From Micropterus salmoides (taxonomy: Eukaryota > Chordata > Actinopteri > Centrarchiformes > Centrarchidae): a stretch of 64,000 nucleotides of DNA. Shown here piece by piece: positions 1 to 9,965 of the stretch. The position numbers and the translations under genes were made by a program. A model generated the notes under the pieces. It did no database searches. It worked only from the letters and a program-made list of their open reading frames with translations, and was not told the origin of the DNA. The stretch spans positions 34,673,942 through 34,737,941 of the forward strand of contig NW_024042261.1 of NCBI RefSeq assembly GCF_014851395.1, in the 5' to 3' direction. Within the stretch, counting starts at the first letter, position 1, and every line of letters starts with the position of its first letter.

Positions 1-1111
1 ATGATGCCAAAATTTATCACCGACAGGCAGTATGGTTTAAATATGACTTTTAACATGCCAACGGATTATAGCCATAAAGTTTCCTGCATAGTTTGAGTCA
101 TGGCAGTTGAAGCCACTGAGAAGATCATAAAGATCATCATGAAACTCTGCACTGGATCTATTTGATCAATAACTTCACTGATTTTAATGTGCAAACAAAG
201 TGCAAACTGAAGCTACTGTCAATACATTTCATAGGAGTGCATTGCCAACTACACTACTTCGCCGTTCAATTTGCGTTCCTTCCCAAATTACAACTTCCAC
301 TAAAAACATATTTCTTTTCCCGATAATTTGAAAATAACAGATCTGTACTGCTAATTGTGCACTGTTGCACAATTCAAATGCCGAGTTACAACACAAGTAC
401 GGGTTTCATTCCTTCTGGATGATTCACTGCTCTAACAAGGCACGAGAGGAAAATGTTGTGCTGTACTGGAACACTTGCAGCAGCCAGATAAAAACATGAA
501 CAAGCATTTTCATTTAATTTCCTTTAATCACTTTTGGAATTGATTTTGTAACATGTGTTTTCCTGCAGACAAATAAATTCTCCAATACGTGACTCAAATT
601 CTCAAAAAATAATAACATTATGTGACAATGAACCATTATTCTGTCTTTATATCACCTCTGGATTTCTGATCCTGATGCCAAACCAGAGACGTCACCAGTG
701 CAGTTGTGTAAATATGTACACAAGCATAGCAACACAGTGTGAGCTTAATCCCATAAAGTCTCCCGCAATTTGACAGACACTGGCAGAAATTCCCCCTATG
801 TACACTCTTACTACCCATGTACTCATAGATGCCTGTGGCTACATACATTCTTTGTGTGTAAAACTGTCACTTTCTGAGCTCAAAATTATAGGAACATTGG
901 CCTTAAAGATGCTGCAATGAATCCACTTCATAATTCGTGTCACTAGTCAATTGATCCAGGATGTGTTCTTTTTTTCTGAATGCAATGTCCTGCCAAAGAC
1001 AGCCTTGTATTATGCAATCTATTATTAAGATTGATTAGTAAATTGGCTCCAAGTCGGGTTCATAAGGTCAAAAATAAACAAAGGAACAAAACCCATCAAA
1101 ATCACAACATA
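1..1111. other. 3' flank of polr1g, no gene recognised
   Basis: This stretch lies beyond the polr1g stop codon. The open frames here are short and show no family motif or low-complexity signature. A perfect 9-bp-stem hairpin occurs at 353-374 (arms AATTGTGCA/TGCACAATT). I see no canonical AATAAA on the minus strand close to the polr1g stop, so its 3' end is undetermined. In human the neighbour on this side is ERCC1, but I see no ERCC1-like coding sequence. Confidence 0.5.
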
Positions 1112-3368
1112 CTAGTCGTCATCAGTTTTGCTTTTCTTCTTCTTTTTCTTCTTTTTCCCCGAGCCCTCCCCTACATCCCCATACAAAGTGTCTATTGGTT
1201 CACATTTCACTATTACTGCTTCCTCCTTCACCCTCGCACTGGGCTCCACGCCCTCCTCCACCTCCTCTCGCTCCCTGTCCTTCTTTTTCTTCTTCTTCTT
1301 CCTCTTCTCCTCCAAAATGTCTTCCCCCTCAAAGGGGAGCTCCATCATAACTTCATCTTGATTTTCACCTACAGGTTCCACTTTCACTCTCACCAGCTTC
1401 TCCACCTCCTCGTCTTGCTCTGTCTTTATTCGCTTTTCCTTCTTCTTTTTCTTCTTCTTTTTCCTGCCTTCCTCCTCTTCGTCCTTCTGCCATGTTTCTT
1501 CTATGAATCGTTTGACTACCAGGGGGCGGAGAGTTGTAGATGATGGCCCAAAGGCGGCTCCATCCACCTCACTCTCTGCCACGCAGGTCAGCGTGGGGGT
1601 CTTACTGCCGAAGGGGTGGAATCGCTGTTTCAGCCCCGGCGGTATGGAGGGTGCTGGAGCAGCAGGGATGACCTGGGGTGCCTGGTTGGCGCTGCTGTCT
1701 CCATAGCTCTCACACACATTTAGCAGGCCTGAAAAAGTGGGGCCAAAAACCACATCATCGGATGACTGCTTGTCACTGGTGAGCAAGCAGAGCTCTGAGG
1801 TACCGTGGGTGGATGCCAATATGCTGTAGATCTGCTGGCCATTCACTGTCTTGGCTGCACCTGCAGCAGCAGGAACCTTCAGGGTCTGGAGACCTGACAG
1901 TGGTACCTTGATGCCACTGAAACTGAATGAAAGGAGGAGAGGTTGGTTTAGGCATCATTGTCACAAGTTTACACAACTTAAGATATACAAGTCTGGGGTG
2001 ACAATCATTTCATTTTCTCAGACTGCTATTGAATTTCAGCACAAAGCCCGTCTCCAGCTCCACCTGCTGGCTCCAACAGACACACACACTACCCTATCAG
2101 TTAATTCATGCGAGTCTGTCTTAAGTATTTTATAATACCACATAATATGCTGCAGAGATTTTTTCAAGTGAGACTATGTAACTTTAGAAAAAAATAATGG
2201 TGCAATAACATGCACCATTACTAATTCAATACACTCAGGACTTTTGCCATATTTACTTCTGGTCTGGTATGACCAATAGCTTATGATGGCAAATATTACT
2301 AATATTATTCCATCCATTTTCTAGAACCGTTTAGCCTTTGCAGGGTGGTGTAGGGCTGGCGCAAATACAACCTGGCATTGGGTAAGAGAGGCGGGGTACA
2401 CCCTGCACTGACACATAAACAAACAACCATTCACATCTACGGGCAATTTAGAGTCACCAGTTAACCTGCACGTTTTAGGACTGGGTTAGTAATGCAAACC
2501 TTTGCTATGGCATTAAAACAAGTTTATTACTCAGATAATATTTGGAAGCAGTTAAGTTTTTTTTTGTGCCTTTCAGAAAATACATTTCTGATTAAGTTCT
2601 CGTACATTTGACTATGCATGCAGAGATCAGGAAACAGACTGTACCCACCATTCTGGATTAAAGTTGGCTGGCGCTTTAATGAGCCATAACTCATCCTTGT
2701 TGTTCTTCAGACTCTCTGTAAGAGTGCTGCTGCAAGGCTTATGGCAGAAAGACACAAAGTCAGCAGGACACTGGTACCTGGTGGTCTTCTTATCTGTGGA
2801 GGACACTTTCATCATTTCATCAATAAAATAACAAAGAGCATTTGAAATACAGACAACAGCCCTGTGTAAGAACATAAAAATCGAATATCAATATCACCTT
2901 GCTTGTGTGTGTATCCTCTGTAAAAGATTTTCTATGGTGCCAAATAGTTATTGTATGAACCACATCTTAAACTGGTGCGCTTTTATTGTTATTGCTTCTT
3001 GGCTTAAATATTGGATGAAACAAAGACAAGAAGCCAAAACTTTGTCAAATGCAGACCATATTGAGTCAGAACAAGACTGCAATTTACTTATAATATAACG
3101 TTAGGTTATCTAGTCTAACACATGACAATATTTCTTTCTGCTACGGCAGTCACAACATACTGTATTGCGTATTATTACTTGCTTGCACTGTAAGTGAAAC
3201 TGCCTTTATGAAGCTGGTCTAACTGAACTATTACCATCAGCAAACTACCACCACCTTTGTGCATCCAACGCGTGCGAACTTACCGGAGTCTTTTTGCTTT
3301 ACGGGTGATTTTGTAGTGTTATTGTCAGCTTCGTCTTCGCTTGATGAGGGCGATATGTCTCTTGGCAT
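1112..3368 (-). CDS. polr1g: POLR1G (CD3EAP/ASE-1/PAF49), RNA polymerase I subunit RPA34 family
   Basis: This is the RPA34-type subunit of nucleolar RNA polymerase I. With POLR1E it forms the TFIIF-like heterodimer used in rRNA transcription. Three coding exons read on the minus strand: 3368-3284, 2793-2649 and 1922-1112. They sum to 1041 nt (346 aa plus TAG), with GT/AG borders and compatible phases. Exon 2 carries DELWLIKAPANFNPE. The junction codon gives Cys77, so the product reads PEC-FSG-IKVPLSG, matching human PEC-FNG-RHVPLSG. A second family motif, IPPGLKQRF, is at about residues 170-178. The C-terminus is very acidic/basic, with three Lys tracts (about 231-238, 283-291, 333-340) and four psi-K-x-E sites (IKTE, VKVE, VKEE, VKCE) typical of SUMO acceptors. 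It is shorter than human (510 aa), mainly because of fewer Lys-rich tail repeats. An upstream phase-compatible acceptor for exon 2 cannot be excluded; the one chosen has the better pyrimidine tract. It lies head-to-head with irf2bp1. Confidence 0.9.
2195..2220. repeat. Perfect 10-bp inverted repeat in polr1g intron 2
   Basis: TAATGGTGCA, a 6-base loop (ATAACA), then TGCACCATTA. It is a short perfect hairpin within the second intron. No function is inferred. Confidence 0.7.
2308..2486 (+). repeat. Dispersed teleost repeat copy in polr1g intron 2
   Basis: The block runs from CATCCATTTTCTAGAACCG through GAGAGGCGGGGTACACCCTG and AACCATTCACATCTACGG to AATTTAGAGTCACCAGTTAACC. This order of motifs is a very common interspersed repeat in fish genomes, recognised from memory. 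The copy is shortened internally and I cannot name the family with certainty. It is diverged and presumably inactive. Confidence 0.65.
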
Positions 3369-3910
3369 TTTTATATGTAAAGATAACCACAAATAACTAA
3401 AATTAAACGTTTTATATCTCAAAAAGCATGGCTACGGAGGACGCACATGTGTTGACACCAAATGAACTGTGACCTTTAATTACTTCACTTCCGTGCCAGT
3501 TTGGTTGTAGTTCCAAAATCAGCCACGGTGAGTTGGTTTGCATTGATAAAACAAGGTAAGAAAAATCAATCACCCATAATGCATCTACGGAGGTTACGTA
3601 ACGTCCCAGCGTCCGTCTGGGAAGCAGTTGACAGCAGCAAACTTCAACAGCAGGCCGACGTGGGTAAACAAAACAAACATATGAAAAAAAAGAGCCTAAT
3701 AACCTAAAAGTTGTATCTGATTTTATATTTGTAGAATATGTAACATTCTTCTGAAGCGGTCTGAAGCCCGTTAAAGTAGAAAGTCGTTAGCAAAGAGAGG
3801 GCGTGCACCTGTCAAAGATAAATAGGTTAACACAGCTAACGCGTGCTAGCGCGTTAGCAAGCTAGCTGGCTCGTTGACTCCGCTCAGGTTCGCTAGCTTG
3901 CTAGCCAGCC
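3369..3910. promoter_or_regulatory. Head-to-head polr1g / irf2bp1 intergenic region, probable bidirectional promoter
   Basis: Only 542 bp separate the two divergent start codons. No TATA box is evident. CCCATAATGC at 3573-3582 matches the CCCAKMATGC core of the ZNF143/SBS element that is common in TATA-less bidirectional promoters. The sequence CAAG-GTAAGA near 3552-3561 could be the donor of a non-coding irf2bp1 exon. Nested GCTAGC-rich inverted repeats abut the irf2bp1 ATG. The promoter role is inferred from layout. Confidence 0.55.
3835..3910 (+). repeat. Nested inverted repeats in the irf2bp1 5' leader
   Basis: GCTAACGCG (3835-3843) and CGCGTTAGC (3850-3858) form a perfect 9-bp stem around a 6-base loop. 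A second pair, GCAAGCTAGC (3857-3866) and GCTAGCTTGC (3892-3901), forms a 10-bp stem ending nine bases before the ATG at 3911. If transcribed, the leader could fold strongly at the start codon. Confidence 0.65.
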
Positions 3911-5542
3911 ATGTCTTCCCCCTCCTCCTCCTCCAGGCGCCAGTGGTGCTACCTGTGCGACCTGCCAAAGATGCCGTGGACTGTGGTGTGGGACTTCAGC
4001 GAAGTGGTCTGTCGCGGCTGTGTGAACTACGAGGGAGCTAATCAGATTGAATTCCTGATTGCGAGCGCCCGACAGCTGAAACGAACTCACGGGATGCAGG
4101 ACGGCAGCGTCAGGTCACCTGGTCCCTCTCCAAATAAACACGGCACATCAGGCAGAGGTGATGCGGTGGCAGATGGAAGCAGGCCGCATAACGACCGCTT
4201 TGACAGAGGTGCAAGAGGAGAAAGTACCGGGTCAACTATTCGGGTGCCGCCGAACGGGTTACACCGTGAGGGCCAGCCGCCTCAAGAAGTGAACCGTCAG
4301 AGCCCCAGCAGCAGCCGGAGACCCATGATAGGTGCTGCCATCCCGCCTAGTCTAGTAACTCAAAGTATTGCAGGGATTCCCCATGGGCTACTTGCGGGCA
4401 TGCCAGCGGGTCTGACCGCCAGGACAGCCCCCATGACCAACCCCATGATTTTCCCTGCCCCGGTGCTGGCTGAGATGAACCGCAGACAGCTGGGTATAGG
4501 GATGGGGATTGCCCCGTTTATCACTCCAGAGCTGGAGCGAGAGCTCAGTTCGTCCCAGAACCAGCCGAAGATCCAGACGCAGGTCCACACTGCTGGGGCT
4601 GGCAGCAGCAGCAGCAGCAAGAGTACAGGCCTCCCTTCTTCATCCTCCTCTATGGCTGGAGGTGTGAGCCAGACGAGCCCCAAGCCTGCCTCATCCCCGG
4701 CTAGGCAGCCACGCCCTCTAGCCGCGAGGTCTGGTGGGGAGCCCCTGGGGTCCAGCAGCTCAGCAGAGGCGGCCACCACAGCTGCAGCATTACCCCACAG
4801 TGGCGCCTCTGAGCTGGGATCAGCATCTGCCGCCAACGCCCATTCAACTGGAAACACTCTGTCCTGCACCTTGTGTCATGAGAGGCTGGAAGACACACAC
4901 TTTGTTCAGTGTCCATCAGTGCAAGGACATAGGTTTGTATTCGTGCTGTGTTTTTGTCTGTGGTGGCATTGTATAGCGAATAGCCTGCAACAATTTGTGG
5001 ATTAGTTTGAATGTTGTTTGAGCATTGCCTCGTTACACCTTCACAAAGAGTTTCTTTCTTTATGTTTTCATAAATAAAATGCTTTGTTTGTTCGGCTTTT
5101 AGTCTGAGCAAGTAAGTAATTTAAGCCCGTACGTCAGACTCTGGTAATTTTTTACATTTTACAGACTGAAATAAGTACTAGTTTATTTACTTCTCACTGA
5201 AAGTTGTAATAACCTGTCTTCTCTACCTCCACCAAATTCAGGTTCTGCTTCCCCTGCACCAGAGTGTACATCCAGAGCCGGAGAGGTGATGGGGAGGTGT
5301 ACTGTCCCAGTGGAGATCGCTGTCCGTTGGATAACTCTCTCAATAGCCCCCCTTGGGCCTTCATGCAGGGAGAGGTCTCCACCATACTGGGCACAGCTGG
5401 AGCAGGAGCTGCGTCGGCTGCTGCATCTGGAGCTGGGCCCGGGTCTGGAGCTGCAGGTGCATCTGGGGCCGGGGGTGGATCTGCCAGTGGAGCTGCAGCT
5501 GGAAGTGGGGACGTCACCGTCAAGAAAGAGAGAGAGACGTGA
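3911..5542 (+). CDS. irf2bp1: IRF2-binding protein 1-like corepressor (N-terminal zinc finger plus C3HC4 RING)
   Basis: The gene encodes an IRF2BP-family nuclear corepressor. Family members bind the IRF2 repression domain and carry a C-terminal RING with reported E3 activity. Two coding exons, 3911-4932 and 5242-5542, join inside an Arg codon (GGH-R-FCFPC) and give 440 aa. The start has G at -3. The N-terminal IRF2BP zinc finger has Cys13/16 and Cys34/37 in the context RRQWCYLCDLPKMPW. The Trp at this point and the KMPW tail match IRF2BP1 rather than IRF2BP2/IRF2BPL. A motif close to VNRQSPSSSRR follows near residue 130. The RING spans about 319-368 (C319, C322, C334, H340, C343, C346, C362, C368), then PPWAFMQGEVSTILG. 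The conserved VKKERE tail is at 434-439. Oddities: no central conserved block as in human IRF2BP1 (584 aa), and a 39-residue Gly/Ala/Ser insertion at 392-430. Family assignment is firm; the paralogue call rests on the Trp and on synteny with foxa3. Confidence 0.88.
4933..5241 (+). other. irf2bp1: irf2bp1 intron interrupting the RING finger
   Basis: The 309-bp intron begins GTTTGT and ends CAAATTCAG. Its phase is 2, between the RING His (H340) and the next two Cys residues. It is AT-rich and contains no repeat I recognise. Reading through it hits a stop at about 5003-5005, so the intron is needed to encode the complete RING. Confidence 0.85.
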
Positions 5543-6817
5543 TTTTCATGGAAACCAGGACCCAACACAGCAACAGGCAGGTCTACACATATCTGACTAC
5601 CCCTAGTCTGAGGTCTGGTAGCAGTTTGCCTTGTGAGGCAATTTTACAATTAGGCAGCTTAGTTTACTCCATCGTCAAGTAATGCATTTGCCTAAATGAT
5701 GTTGTATGACAACAGAGGCATTATTTTACAGTTGTTGTAACTGTAATTGTTCTATGTTCCACTACAGTTTGCATAATCTGAACCACACAGCTCTGATGTT
5801 GTGTATTTTCATGTTGTTTATTTGTTTGCTTTTTGTCACCCCAGACTTGTTTCAAACACCAGAATGAGTGCACAGGACCGCTGAGAGATCCAGAAGAGCA
5901 GCAACACAGAAAATCACAGGTCTTAACTCCACTTACTCACGCAACCCAGTTCTACCAACATTATCAGACTTGGCTAGAGATCTGACTAAAGTTATGCTTA
6001 ACACGTTGTTATTTTTTTACTTTTTCTAAGCAAAGTTTGACTTTACCAATTTTCAACCTAAATCCTACAGTTCTGATGTAATGAGAATGTGAACAATTTA
6101 ATTTCATTATATCACATTCAATTTCCCAGTGCATCCTGTGCCAGCTCAACCTCATCAACTGTGCAAAACAATCTAATGTCAAATGCTCAATGCAGAAAAC
6201 AGCAGAAATGTTGTGAATCAAAAACTGACACCACCATTACAATAATTCGAAAGATGACATAATCACATAAATAATATTTACACCAAGTTGAATATGCACT
6301 TTAAGAAACAGCCAGTACCAACAGGACCACTGAAATGTCTCTTTTCCTCTATATGGCTACCAGGGTATAATATATAATTGGTATTGGTTTTATTTGCTAA
6401 AGGTAGCTAGAATAGCTGCTAATGGTAGCTTGTTAGCAGAATTTTGCTGTTTTCAAGTAATTCTTCTCAGACTCACATAAAGTAGCCATGTTCCAGGGTT
6501 TATTGTAATGGTACAGTCAATATTGTGTTTGCACAAGAAAGCACAAAAGCTTGTTTTGACAAATCCATCACAAATGTTGTAATACTAAAACAGAAGTCAT
6601 CTTGTTGATGAACAAACTGTTGGCCAGCAGCAGGACATCGGATATCAGACCCTTCACAGTAAAGTACAGGCTGTTCTGAGTCGAAACCAATTGGAACTTA
6701 ACCATTTCTGACAAAATGCCGATTTCTCAGACAGTGCTTTGTCTAAATGAAATATTTGTGCTTCCACAAATACAAATTACATAAAACTGACACGATATTG
6801 ACATGATGACGAACAGT
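5543..6817. other. irf2bp1 3' flank / intergenic, no gene recognised
   Basis: AT-rich sequence following the irf2bp1 stop at 5540-5542. The first few hundred bases are probably 3'UTR, but no clear AATAAA on the plus strand was found nearby. Open frames are short and show no motif. Confidence 0.5.
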
Positions 6818-6825
6818 ATCTTAAG

Positions 6826-7692
6826 TAGGGCTGAACGATTTTGGAAAATAATGCTAATTGCGTTTTTTTTTTACCAATATTGTGATTGCGATTTAATATG
6901 CGATTTAATTTTTAAGCTCTTTACCTTCTGTATTATTCAAAATGGACAAGCAGTAAATCAGTGTATACACAATATTAGATAGAACTACACTGTTCTTTCT
7001 TGTGTTATGATGAATTAGGTAGAATTATTATTATGAGCAATGGTGGGGAAGATATATCAAATTATAATAATATGATAAAGATAATATGATATAATATTAT
7101 AAGGTCGGCCTACCTACAGACCACATGAAAAACTAACTCACCACAGTGTGTTATACAGTAAGCACTCAATACAAAACCCACAGTTCAACCACCAATTAAT
7201 GCGTCCTTATCTTAGTTCAAATCTCTTAGGAGTCCATCTTTCAATGAAAATAAAACCAAATGATAGATAAGAATTCATATGTTTAACAAATCTGCATCAT
7301 GTTGTAGTTATTAAGGCATCAGTTTAATCCATTTATTGCTATTTAATCACAGCAAAATGTTTACTTTGGGTTCATACAGCTGTAGTAATAGCAAGTTGTT
7401 TTTATTCATGTTATCGCGTTAAAATCGCCTTCTTGCCTTGTGTGTGAACACTTGCAGCGAATGAACTCACGCGAGGAGACAATTCGCGTTTGGTCTGAAT
7501 GTGGCATAAGGCCATTGTACAACAAGAAGGCAAGGTACAGCGTAACGTGCAGACAAAGTATTAGCTTCGTCTGCAGACTGCTTTCCGCTTGGATGTCATG
7601 TGACCAGAGTGTAATCGCAGCCTTTGCGATTAGAAAATCTCGTTTTATTACATCGCAATAATATCGCAAATGCAAATAATCATTCAGCCCTA
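6826..7692. mobile_element. Non-autonomous hAT-type DNA transposon (complete, with target duplication)
   Basis: The 867-bp element starts TAGGGCTGAACGATT and ends in the near-inverse AATCATTCAGCCCTA, which is 14 of 15 identical as inverted repeats. It is flanked by 8-bp direct repeats ATCTTAAG (6818-6825) and ATCTTAAA (7693-7700), 7 of 8 identical. Terminal AGGGCTG and an 8-bp target duplication are hallmarks of hAT elements. Subterminal sequence is rich in ATTGCG/GCGAT words on both sides. No transposase frame is present, so it would need a transposase supplied in trans. Confidence 0.85.
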
Positions 7693-7700
7693 ATCTTAAA

Positions 7701-9963
7701 TTTGAAATACAGATTTATTGTTTTGTGTCTTGATTCCGTGTCCTTGCACACAATCAGAATTTTATTTTTTCAAATAAATGGGAAAAGTCTCAACGAAAAC
7801 GCATGCAACTGATAGGTGGACATAATGCCAGTGGTGACATTTAGCTCTGTGCGCATCTGTGCATTTGTTTTCCATCAGCTTTAAATAAAGCTGACTTAGA
7901 CTCAGAGAAAGGAGAGTGTTTGCTGTGTAGAAACAACCAGTTAATCTGTCAAAGCATCGACCAGCCACAGAGACTCTGTGTTTGACTGTATTTAAATATT
8001 GCTTTCATACAAGATCCAGCCCAGCCTACACTTTACCCGAATGTATATGAAAAGATATCTATTGATAGGCCTAGGACTATATTTTATACTAGAATGTTAA
8101 ATGTTATATACTCTATAGATCTATAATAGTATGTATGTGCAATCCTTCATCATAGTATATGCAACAGTTTGGAATATGTAATTAAAATAGATTGTGTATC
8201 AGTTCTTAAACCTTTTTGTTTTTTAAAGTAAGAATCCACCTAAAAGCAGAAATGTTCTTCAAGACAACCTTCTTATCACGTGACACTTTTTACGGAGCTT
8301 TTATTGAGTGGAAAAGTATATTTACGGTTTTGAAATCATCAGTGTTGCAATTAAATAATCTTAATTAATCTTATTTTGAGATAAACAGACAACCTCACAG
8401 ACTTTTGAGTTTGCTTTCCATTCATAATCAGTGGAACAAATGTGGATGACGATCATTATCAATGTGTATGCGCAGGGATTTTATTCCTAAATTGAACAGT
8501 CCAATATTATGATAATAACACATTGCAACAACTTAGATTTTTGGTGGATTCTCTCTTCATGTGCAGTATGTTCTTCAGAAGCACAGACAAACCAAAGGTC
8601 ATTTTATGCCCAAGCAGATGTTTCTGGATGTAAATGTTATACGGGGAAAACATATTGCTATATTTCTTGGCCAGGTCTTAACCAGTTTTCTTCATCAAGC
8701 CGACACAGTTTACAGGCCCATGTGGTCTACTGTACTTTACATATAAAAGTCTATAATATACAGCAGATACTGTTTAGGCCTTCTTCGTATATTAAGAGAA
8801 TATCTACAGATCAGGTCTGTTATTGAGAAATATCTTTGAAGAAGTGGAATTTTAAGTTTGATATGCACTGATACATCATGCAATCCCTTGTTAAGTGCCT
8901 TTTAAAAATGTTAACCGTCTGTCTGGGAACCTCAGGGGAAGTAGGAGTGCAATGGCTTTTTTTTATTATTGTCTAGTCAGTGATTAACCTGATTCTGTTT
9001 CCCTTCGATCGCCATCAGACGGCTTTTGCTTTTATCTGAAGCTTTTGTAAAGTCAGCCGGCCATTCAGTGTTTGGGTATGGTCTCTCTTCATTCATATGT
9101 CATTTTTAGATATGTTGGTTTTATTGCAGCTTCATGTACAAAAAACAAACCAGGAATAAATGACATGGAAACTTGCACTTGTTTTTCTGTTTCACTGAGA
9201 TTTACTCATGTTAAATAACCTATTTATGGGGAAAACTTCATGAAACAAATCAAGACCCTTCTGTTAAAAGTTGTCATGACTTTCTGATTTGAAGTATTAT
9301 AATTATGTTTATACAAACTTATCTGGGGCCCCGTTCTTTGAATGTTGCTTAATTAATCAAGGGTGACTTAGTGTTAGCCAGCTAAAATTATCTTTTGTAC
9401 TGATAAGTGGATGATCATGGCTGGCAAAAGGACAGCAGCTGTTCCCAAAGGACCATAACTACGATCAGGACAGTGACATTTTAATGACCTGAGGAGTTTA
9501 CATTATACAATGACACATATGGTAAATGCATATGTTGGGGCTGATTCAGGCTGATTCAGACAGTCTGTGATAGATTGACTGTTTCCAAGCAAAGAATAAA
9601 GGGAATCAGTATTTTTTTTAATGTGGAGAGGGCTTTAAAACACTTAAGTCACAATTAAGTATTAAGATAAACGTAACAGGAAACAATTTAAAGCAAGGGA
9701 AGTCATTTACCTCAAGTGATTTTCACAGCTGACTCAAAAAAAAATCTTACATCAAAGAATAGTACAAGTACATGTCATTTATAGCAATGACAAGAACATT
9801 TAAGACTTGTAGTGTTTAATCTCCATCAAATGTTTCAGTGTATCGTGTTTCATGATTTTAGTAACAGATTTTATTTTATTCAAGATATACATGTATTTAA
9901 CCTTGTATCATGGAAAAGAGTGGTAATTATTCAACTAAATCCTGGTGATTTCTTCTTTTTATG
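7701..9963. other. Intergenic, no gene recognised
   Basis: AT-rich, apparently mostly unique sequence. The longest open frame (8509-8826) has no recognisable family feature and ordinary intergenic composition. No RNA gene or clear mobile-element end was recognised. Confidence 0.5.
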
Positions 9964-9965
9964 TA

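Noticed and set aside
353..374. Small perfect hairpin
   Set aside because: A 9-bp stem is expected by chance in 64 kb. No context.
980..1543. 187-codon plus-strand open frame
   Set aside because: Antisense to the last polr1g exon. The Leu/Phe-rich product comes from the complement of Lys/Glu tracts.
4360..4869. 169-codon minus-strand open frame
   Set aside because: Antisense shadow of irf2bp1 exon 1, explained by its GC-rich Ser/Ala codons.
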